From Branchiostoma lanceolatum (Eukaryota; Chordata; Leptocardii; Amphioxiformes; Branchiostomatidae), in assembly GCF_035083965.1 (NCBI RefSeq), contig NC_089732.1, positions 2,152,883-2,216,882 of the forward strand: 64,000 nucleotides of DNA. The letters are read 5' to 3'. The position numbers were made by a program, and so were the translations under genes. The notes beneath the pieces are model-generated. The model was given only the letters and a program-made list of their open reading frames with translations. It was not told the origin of the DNA and did not search any database. Position 1 is the first letter of the stretch. Each line of letters begins with the position of its first letter. Positions 38,201 to 48,796 of this stretch are shown here, piece by piece.

Positions 38201-41200
38201 GAAATATTTTTCCATGCCAAAGTGCTTTTTGATTTTAGAATAGGTGTGGAGTTTACTAGAATTTCTAAGTTGTTCCCTCCAGCCAGAGAGAAATGTGTCT
38301 TTCAGACGTTGTTTGAATATGTTTCCAAAATGGTTGGCATTAACTGCGGGGTTAAGCCAAACATTTTGGAACCCATGTCTACATAATATGTCCTGAACGT
38401 GAGTAGCCCAGTCATGTTCTTCTTCGACTGAAGTGTCGTATGCTTTTTTAACAATCCTGTCATTAGGTGAATTCTTCAATCTTAGCCAGTATTTGATCAA
38501 CTGTGTCTGACTGTCAATGACTAATGGGAATACTCCTAATTCACCCCTTACGGCGGCATTTATAGAACTTTTCGGAACACGGAGTAAAATTTTGCAAAAA
38601 TTTAAAAGTACATATTCCAAGTCAGGAATTTCATAGGAGATTTTTGGTTGATCTAGTGTAACATTCTGATTCCTTAATAGGGTGTCTGACTGGTTTATCA
38701 CGTTCAGTTTGTCACTATACTTCTTGAAACGTACAACAACAGGGAGAGTACAGGTAGACGAGGGGTCTAATATCTTTCCTAGGCGACTTACTCTCAGTAT
38801 ATCAACATCCGACCGAAACAAGAGATGGGAGGAGAGGGGCGATTGGGGGTGGTGCAGGCTCCTAGGCACCTTTGACCCGCTACTGGAGTCACATGTCTAA
38901 AATAGTGGGTCATTTGACGTGAGAAAAGCCGAAGAACCAGCTGTGAGTTCACTTAGTCTGAGTCTTCGTGCTGCAGCTGAACGTCCCTAATCGTCTTGTT
39001 TCATCATCATCATCATCAGTCGACAAGCTTTCGTTAAGACGCGGTTATACCGCCCTTTTTGCGGAGTGACATCCCCTTTCGTTGGCTGTCATACAAGACG
39101 GGAATGCGCCAGTTCTCCCGTCCGCCTTGTTTAGCACCATCGTATTTCAAGGTTTGCTACGTTGACAAGAACGTTGACCGGGAAAACTGACTAGAAACTA
39201 ACTCAGGCTAAATTCCAACCACACTACCTTACAATTTTCAAACGCAGCCCTTACCTGAGGACAGAGGTACTGATATGTCGGCAGCACAGACGGGTTCACG
39301 CGCGTTCTCAGGCGGGCCCTGGATGAAAAACTTCCACTCTGCATAGCTGCAGTTTCCGGCGGTGCAGAGAACACCGTTTGTCAGGATGTCCAGGCGTAAG
39401 ATGTACTCTCCTGGAACCTGAGAGAAACGTAATGCGTAAGCATCAAAATCATGACATCATACCATGAGTGGTAAACAAAACTAGTTCAGCAGCGTTTGAA
39501 TGGTTACCTGTATTAGGAAATTTGGGATCATTGAAATATATATCAACGCGACTATATATATATATATATATATATATTTCATTGTTCTGACCTCACACTA
39601 GGTAACACACTAGGTAACAGACATGATAGAAGGTGAGCACTAGTTATACACACTGCTTGATAGCTACTGTATATGATGAAGATATATAGAGAGAGAGATA
39701 GATAGATATATGATGACATAAAGCAGCACTTACAGTGAATATATGGTCTTTAATGATCAGTTCTTCTTGCTCCCTGCCCGTCAGAGTGTCGTTCCCCCAG
39801 TCAATGCCGCTGAACCCCTCCGGAAACTGTTTCAGGCTCCAGTAGAAGGAGTGCTCCGGTCCCATCAAGGCGAGGTTCGGTCTCAGCCCCTCCTCTTTGA
39901 ACCATCTGTTGTAGCGTGCCCAGCACTCCGTCCACAGCCTCAGCCGCTCGTGACTCTTGGTGGCCAGGTAGTTGCAGTTGTCTTCACGGCTACAGCTAAC
40001 ACCCAGGATCATAACAGTCAAAACAATTCACCATTGTCATTTTTATAAACGTTTACATAACATCACTCTAGCTATAGATAATTACCAAGCCTACGACCAC
40101 GGAATACTGCTTCAGCACCTAGCCGTTCGTGGCACGCCCTCGAAGATGTTAGCCTGGATTAACAGCTATTTGTCTGGCAGAGCACAAGGTGACCGTGTGA
40201 TCGCCAACAATCAGTGCAGCAGCTGGCGAAACGTCACTTCTGGAGTGATCACCAATGACAGGAAAGAAGAAACTGGAAGGACATTACGTAACCACAACCA
40301 TCTTTCACTGCCGAAATGTAGAACTGAGAGACTTAAAAGATCTTTTCTGTACCAAGCAACGCTGCTCCACAACAAATCTCTTTAAGCCTTAATGTCGCAC
40401 ACCTCCAGATAGATTACAAGCACTCGTATTATCTGTACTGTACTGTACTGTACTGTACTGTACTGTACTGTACTATAATATGTATTTTATAATTGTATTG
40501 CTGATCTCTTGAAAATTATGAACATTTTAAATCAATTTTGTGCAAATTAGCTATAATTCAGACTGTTATCTTGAATGTCTGCAAAATGCTAATAAAGATC
40601 TTTTGACTTTGACTACATCTGAGTGTTCTAACACCAATGATCTAGCACCGATGATCATAAGAGTCAATCAAATTCTCAATTGTCATGTGTATGTACATCA
40701 ACATAAGATCACTCTAGCTATAGATAGCCACCAAGGCTACAACGGCGTGCTCTGACATCAGTAATTACAATAAAATCTGCCTATGTCTGTCATGTGTCTG
40801 TACAATATCTTTACATATCTAAATTCACTGCCCTAACTATATTCATCATCGATTATGCCTCTTTGACAGTCTTGTTAATTTGAATATACCTATGTTAGAA
40901 ATTAATACTTTATCTGATAATGCTCTTGTATATCTTTTACTTAATGGATCTCCTTTGTTATCTTCAAATTTCAATGCGCAAATCTTAGCCGTAGCTCAAT
41001 TGTATATATCACATACTAAGCGTTTCCATAATTAAGCTAATATTTGTTTTGTTGTACATATGTACTACTGTTTCTTTTACACCTCGGTTCCTGTATTGTT
41101 CCCGTACCATACTTCGCCACATGTTTTGTATCTGTGTTTAGTGATGCCGCTTAGATAAGCGTGTTTGCTTGAGTGTGGCATCACTATGTATTGTCTTTTT

Positions 41201-44200
41201 TTGATGTTGGAATAAAAAAATTTAAAAAAATAAAAATTCAATGAGAGTGCTGTTACCTTATCATGCAGGTGGGGTATCCTGGGTGAATCAGAGTCAGTTC
41301 TTGCTCGTACGGTAGCCAGACACGTTCTGTCGCCTGGGGATACTCAGCTCTCAGGATGAAGGTCCCTGATGTGGCTTTCACGGGAGAGTTATTATCGACG
41401 CGACCGCTGTCATATGTACCGCTCCCATGATCTATTACTGCAAATACCTGGCCGCAGCCTCTTCCTAAAGATGAATATTGAAGTTTTCTTGCAAGTTCAT
41501 GCCCGTGGGCTAATTGTAAATACATTGTAGAAACATAGGGGAAACATACATGTGTCAGTAAACTGTGACTGACTTTGTTGTAACAATAGGCTACTATATA
41601 CTAACTACGACTGTTGGCTATATCTAGACAAGCTGGGTTTGACTTCTTTTTTGTAGGCAATGGAAGATTAAATTAAAAAAAAGAGACAATACCTATGTCT
41701 ACTTTTGTTCCTTGTTCTGAAGTGACGATGGATCTTCTTGAATCCAAGCGTACACAGAGTCAAAGAAGTAAGATCGATAGAATTAATTAGCCTCAAAAGC
41801 AGGATCTCTTGGCCTTTTGGGGGCTTTTAATACACTTTTGCTGATGACTTCTTTTTGTGCTGGGTCGTCTATGCAGACAGCCCGTAACCATTTGGCCCTG
41901 CTATGGAGGCTAATAATCTATTAGCGCACATCCACTAGAAATAGAAAAGGGCAGATATAAAAAGCTGCCTGCTCACGAGAGAATGTGTAAGTTTTGTACA
42001 ATGAACGCAGTGGAAAATGAAATACATTTTATTTGCCAATGTCCTCTATATGACGCCGAAAGAAACGAATTATATAAAACAGCTTCCGTTAATTCCCCTA
42101 GGTTTCACCATTTGACTAACTTACAAAAATCAATCTTACTACTAAAATCAACCAACCCACTTACGATACAAAACGTGGGTCTCTTCATTTTCCACTGCCT
42201 TCAAAAAAGAAGTCAAACCCAACCATAGTCAACCTTAGTTAACAAAGAACTTTCATTGTAGCCTAGATAACTATGTCGATTCCCATGTATTTCCATGTAC
42301 TTGTTTGTCTGCAATTAGCCTTCGGGCATGAACTTGCAATAAAGTTATTATAATCGGTAGCAATGCATGATATACTGGTGGTTACCAGTCAATAATCAAT
42401 AAATGAATAAATGAATAGAACTACATGTATACCGTCTGGGCGGCGACAGGTCCATCTCCATTTATGATCTAAATAAAGGCGTCGGGATCCGCTACGTGTG
42501 CCAGATAAGTATTCCTCAGGTTGTGCATCTGGGTCGAGAATTACCGCATCACAGCTGTCAGGTGCGGGGGTGTCCATCAGATAGCCGCCACTCTGAGACC
42601 TTGACGGCAGGAAAACACGCGACCAGTGCTCTTTTTTTATTGCATTTCACAAAATGAAACAAAAACACATAATACAAACAGAGCTAGAGGAAATACAAAG
42701 TTCAGGAAAAATATAAACATAAGCCACGTATCCAAAATCGCGGGGTCATCTGGGGGCAACAAAGATGGTGATGCTGATGATGAAATTAGATTGGTGTGGC
42801 TCACCTCCTGGACCCTCCAAGGATTAAGATGTTGATAGGAGATAGTTTGATCTCAATCCAGGTAGTTAGCGATGTCACGGTTACGCCACCCCTATGCGTT
42901 ACGGAGATGCACATCCGGATGCTGTATTTGCCTGCGCGCAGTGTGGTGCCGGGAATCAGGATCACGTTGTCATGGTACTTAATGTGACTGTTCCAGTAAG
43001 CATGAAGAAAAAGGGACAAAAGCACAAAAACAATTACATTAATAAAAAGGGTACTATTGCTATTTCCCCACGTGGAACGCTAGTTGGTACTTCTAATCTT
43101 TTTTTTAAATTATGGCTTAGAGACAGACATTGTAAAATAGGCTACAACTCCGCAGCTCTGCACGATCCCAACAGCCCACTGGAACCAAACGATATGTAAC
43201 CAGTGTCATCTAATCGGTGACTAAGTTAAAGGAATGAACTGTAGACGTGATGAACAACGTATGCCATTTTATGTGAATATTTACCTTCGCCGAGAAGGTT
43301 ATGCAGAGGGTAGCGTTTGTCTGTTTGTCTGTTTGTCTGTTTGTCTGTTTGTCTGTTTGTAGTGGACCATCATAACTCAAGAACGCCTGGATGGATTGTC
43401 TTGGTATTTGGTATGTTGGTAGGTTTTGATGAGACCTAAAAAAGATGAGATTTTGGGCCCCCTAGCGGCTTCTTACGGTACTGCAGCGGAACTTCCTGTT
43501 TTGATATCTCGTGTTCTGGACATGCTATGGAACTGATTTTTGAGTGGTAGATAGCTCTTTGGACAGAGTATAAGTGGTGTGGGTTTGGGCCCCCTAGCGG
43601 CTTTTTTGGAACTGCAGGAGCAGGTTTTGCGTCTGACTTTGAAAGGGAATAACTCAAGAAGGGCTTGATGGATGGTAATGATTTTTGGTAGGTAGATAGC
43701 TTGAGTGATGATGTACATGATTAGACACCTCTTATGCAAATCAGTATCTAATTTGCATACTTAATGAGGAAAGTTTATACATCCGCCAAATTCCATGATA
43801 GGACTCTGAAACATGTGACATATGTAACTGAGGAAGAGAGGAATATTAATTGATATGAACTATGCAAATGAAGACCTCATTTGCATAATTAATGAGGAAA
43901 TACTATAACAAGATGGGCTTGATGGATGGTCATTATTTTTGGTATGTAGATAGCTTGTGTGATGCTTAGTATGATTGGACAATTGTTATGCAAATCAGAT
44001 TCTTATTTGCATAATTAATGAGGCAAATTTAAAAATCCGCTTTGTTCCATGATATCACTATTCAAATTGTAACTGAGGAAGAGAGGAATGTTTATAGATA
44101 GAAAATATGCTAATGTGGGCTAATTTGCATACTTAATGAGTAACTTCTCTAATTCCACACTGGCAAATGACGGCAATTTCATACATTCAATACTTTTTTT

Positions 44201-47200
44201 TGGCATCGGGACGTTATGTGAATGTAAACATCGTTGAATCAAATTATGCTAATAAGGGCCTCGTTTGCATAATTAATGAAAAATATTAGCATAACCTTCT
44301 TTGTTGAGCTCATAATTTGTTAAGCTCATACTTTGGACATGTTATATTTTAAGACAATCAACTGGTATGATTTATAATTGACGAGAAACACTCCTAATAC
44401 ATCAGTCATAAAGGTTAAAATCATTTGGCGAAGGTATGAGGTCGTGGAACTCTAGTTGTGTATATCATCTGTTTAAAACGAGCTAGAAATATCTTACATG
44501 TATGTACTGCCGTACGGCTTATGTACGCTCTGCCTGAATATCGCACTGTTGTGCCCTTGTTGTCGTCTTGCATTGCGTTTTCTTTGGATATACTGCTTGT
44601 ATCGAGCTTAAGACGATTTTATCCAGTTGGTTAATGTTGGTACTTTTGTAAATCTGACCCTAGTTCGGTCATGAAGTTGACTGCCACTGTCAGTTCCTGT
44701 AAGTTTTCCAATAAACCATTCTAGGTACATCATCATCGTACATGGGATTATTCTCCAAGCAGTCTCAGGCTTCGATCGAGAGGGGTAGTTTTGTCCGGGA
44801 TTTCTAACGTAAGAAATCCCGGACAAAACTACCCCTCTCGATCGAAGCCTCTGCTTGGAGAATAACATGGGATCACATGTGCAGTTTATCAAGAGAACGT
44901 ACTTTTCATAGATTCCTATCATGGTCAGTTCAGGGGGTACATCTGGATCCCGGCGATTTTCCTCTTCCCGAACTTTCCACCTGTAGGTGATGTTGTAGTC
45001 TCCAGGACAGTCCAGGTCAACGATACTACATATTAGGAACAAGATTGTAACATTTGTTGTCCAGTGGCGTTGTAGATTATTTTGCAAACTAGTCTACAAC
45101 CACCAGATTTGATTTAAATAGGCAGTCGTAAGCCAAATGTGTTGGTTGGAAGATCAGTTTTTACATGTTGTATGGTGTAATGATGTGGACATTTCCTCCT
45201 AAATACTGCAATACTAATGAGGACCATTCAACTAACTAAGTTAAGAAATTACAAGAAAATCTACTTTCGACATTACTCTAATGTTAAATAATGGATATTT
45301 GACATACCTTCCATATGTAGAGAAATCCCCAGCTCCCAAGAGTTGAAACGGTTTCTCGTAAGGTCGACTCCCTGTGTCCAGAACAACCGTGGGGAAACAT
45401 GGAGAACCCGGGGCGTCAGTTTCTGCATGAACGATGACATGTCACCAGGTAAATGATATAAAAAATATGTAATGTTTTCGGAAAACAAATATAAAAATCT
45501 ATTTATATATTTATATATATATACTTACTTGTTGTTGATGCTACGTTTCTTGTCCTATTTCGGGTATCCAACACTAAGTTTTTATATCATTTTGCTTACG
45601 TTGATTCTGATCATCTATCACATGCATGTCTGGGGGGTCCTCCGAGGAAACATTGAAAACCGACTTTATAGACGATATGTCTTGATGCTTAAGTTATACA
45701 TCACAGAGAGATAACCTGTAAAGACCCCCTCTCACTGGACCCCCGGCACGCTGGCGGCGTCGCTGCGTCCTGAACTGCGTCCTACATTGGATTTGTGTTA
45801 CCCTTTACTTTATAATGGGAATATCATTCAAAACGTACAAGTATTACCAAAAAGACAAAGAAACACACAAAGCTTAAAAAGATCCGTTTTTTTTTGTCGA
45901 TGAAATTCGTTGAGTTTTTTTTTCAATTCGATCGGCCGCAGCGACGCCGTCAGCGTGCCGCGGGTCCAGTGAGAGGGGGGCTCGACCAAAGAAAGGTTGT
46001 TGTTTTAACATATGAACTCACCTAAGTCGAATTCACATCCAAAGTTGTAAAGGTCCTGGCACGAAGCAACAGCTACGGAATAATGTCCAACCGAACATCT
46101 CCTGGTGGGATCATCCTCAGACGCTACAGTTATTCCCCACCTGTTGATAAAAGATGAAGTCCACTTTATTGTAGATTGTAGTTTATATAGCAATGATAGA
46201 AATATTATTTTTGATTATGTTATGGGAACGTTTCCACACTTTCAATGTCTAGAAGTTAGAAATGTATTTACCTCATGCGTTTTGACCATACTCACATTAA
46301 ATAAATTCATCTCAACGTATATTTCTAACATCACAAAGAGACGAGAAGAAGCCGACCATTGTATTAGTGTAGTTTTAGAACCAACGTTTTAGATAAGTAT
46401 TAGAAGTCCTGTCAGTGTCATTATATGTAATTTGCTAAGACTTTTGTATATGTAGGGCATGAATGTGCAATAAAGGTTATCGATAAAGGAGAGTGATGAC
46501 GTCATTAAGGGCCCTGCCATTTTGTCTTCTGAAGGGATCAAGACAGTAAATCAAGGTATTGTAGGAAATTTTTAACAATACGCCGGATTCAATCGGAGCG
46601 CAATCCTGAAAACAACGACAGTTGGCTGATATTGCTTGATTAATCGGGCGCCCGCCCTAGCCCAGAAATAACCACTGGGAGTCCCATGGGGCTCGCCCCA
46701 AAGTTAGAGCATTGACTGTAGAGTGAGTGATGGCCCCCTGTCCCAACTTCACACCCTCCTCAGCAGGCCCGACTCGCTCGGTACATTACCTCCCGCATCG
46801 GCCCTGCTATTCCAAACCGGTATTCTGGCTTCTGGCGACGTCAGCACCAAAACAGCTTTCAGTCAATCAGAGGCTTTGCACAAGCTCATCTTGTTCAAAA
46901 CCGCAAAGGTCGCAGGGAAGCTATCAGCCAATCAGGTTACGTCTTACATCGCTACTTTTGGTTCAAAACAAAATAACTGCTGTTTGTGCCAAATAAGGCT
47001 AGCTCATTAATTATTCATGAGCAATTGTCAGTAACGTCGCCAGAAGCCAGAATACCGGCTTGGAATTGCAGGGCCGATGCGGGTAACGTACCGATCGAGT
47101 GGGGCCTGCTAAGGAGGTTGCAACTTCAGAGCCCGACAGGGGCTATATCTCTGCGTCCCCCTTTAGAAGAGTAACTGAGGTATATTACCCGCTGCGGAAT

Positions 47201-48709
47201 GACATCTCCGTTCCGTCGGAATGCCTCCACACAGAAGATGCACCCGCGTCTCCTCTGATGTCCAGCCAACAAGGGAACCGTCTCTACACAAAAACAATCG
47301 GCGTATTAAATTTTCGGCAATGCTGTTTTTTTTATAGTTCCGATTTTCTGACTGATGCGATCAGAAATAGGACGTCGCTATTTCAATTCTAGTCCAAATG
47401 TGGTGGATTTTTCGGGGGGGGGGGAGAAATACATTCAGATGCCCTTCCCATTCTTTGACTAATGATTGTGTATTTACCATGCGAGTTAACAAAATGTGAC
47501 AACAACTTTATACCTCGGGCAATGTTTGAAACAGCCACGAAGACATTTTTATCTGATTACTATATATGCTTCGGTATGCTTCCAAAATCAGTTACCAAAG
47601 CAAGCTATTTCAACATTTTTTTCTGAATTTTAAAAGACCTCTTTTTAGCTCTTACTCGCTTTCGTTGACTGGTGTAAATATAGAATACAACACGGGGTAT
47701 TCCGTATCACCCGAGGTACCAGCCCGAACGCGGGTAGGATCGCCCGACGGTCTGAGGGCGATCCGACCCGCGGGAGGGCTGGGACCGAGGGTGAAACGGA
47801 ATACAACGTGTTGTATTTTATTTATGTCATGCCCACCGGAGAAAACACACATTTCAATGCGGAATGCGCCAGAAGTTGAGGGAGTTTCTGTCCTCGAACA
47901 AAAAACTGCAACAACATGGATTCCAACCTCCGAATCCGGTATTTGAATTCACGACGACGCGCTCGAAATGCATTCTAGATATTCTATGAAAGCCCGTCAC
48001 GGTGATACAACTCCCGAACCCTATGTGATACGGATAGTTATCACACGGTCCGGAACACCCGTATCAGGCCCAGGCATGACATAAACGGGAATACAGTATA
48101 AGCTAAATGGGTACCGGTACTCAACGGAAGTCATAAGAAAAGTGTAGGCTTTGAAGTAACTATAGTATCGGGAGTTTGGCAGCCGGCCCCCCAGACTGGC
48201 ACAGGTGGACGCAGCCTGGTCGAACGTCACTTCGGCGTCGTCCACAACGGTGTAGTACTTGTCTCCCACCACCACCCTCGCATCGCACGCGTCTCGCTCT
48301 GCAGAAACAACAAGGTATCTGTCACGCAAAAATCATGACCATAGCACATCCAGGTCAAAAGATGCAAAAACGAATTGTTCATTTCTCCAGTAATGCTCCT
48401 TGGAAGATTTTGACAAAACCGCCCCAGCAGTTCTAGAGCTGGCGGCTAGGGTCTCCAAACCTACACTACTTCTTCCTTACATCACAAGCTATCTACCACC
48501 AAACAATCAAGACCATAGCACGTCCAGGTCAAAAGAGCTTTTTTAATGGAAGTTCTGCTAAAGTACCAAGGTCACATACCATCGACCTTATCCTCTGTCT
48601 TCTCAAAACCTGCTCACATATCAAATATAATCGTAACCTATTCATGGGCACTTGAGTTATGCTGACCACAAAAACCCGGAATCACGAACACACAGCCACA
48701 CACAGACAT

Positions 48710-48796
<87 letters not shown>

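Larger units (their letters stand above)
36528..45422 (-). other. Gene B: REJ (receptor for egg jelly) module
   Basis: Ten exons carry REJ-type patterns: CPGDYNITYRWKV, DSCDAVILDPDAQPEEYLSG..KWRWTC, the strand pairs ILIPGTTLRAGKYSIRMCIS and VPGEYILRLDILTNG, and a final DDYKVFILVEMSDQEGTTKT. The module spans roughly 500 residues of extracellular beta-rich sequence with paired cysteines. REJ domains occur in sea urchin sperm receptors for egg jelly and in PKD1 and PKDREJ. Introns in this block are full of mobile DNA, so missed small exons are possible. Confidence 0.75.
46022..48298 (-). other. Gene B: C-type lectin-like domain exons
   Basis: The 48298 exon reads CDARVVVGDKYYTVVDDAEV then FDQAASTCASLGGRLPNS, the opening half of a C-type lectin fold (paired Cys, AxxxCxxLGGRL). 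The 46140-46022 exon reads WGITVASEDDPTRRCSVGHY then CQDLYNFGCEFD, the closing half with its last two cysteines. The middle, normally about 40-50 residues with a WIGL-type segment, was not found, and the phases (1 versus 2) also suggest an unlocated exon between. The donor of the 48298 exon is uncertain: GTTACT at 48160 is weak. Ca2+-binding residues cannot be judged. Confidence 0.7.

Noticed and set aside
38195-38869. 224-aa frame as a host gene
   Set aside because: The SSINAAVRGELGVFPL and KYWLRLKNSP patterns are those of a LINE tail, followed by a broken frame and a (CATT)n end. It is a transposon relic.
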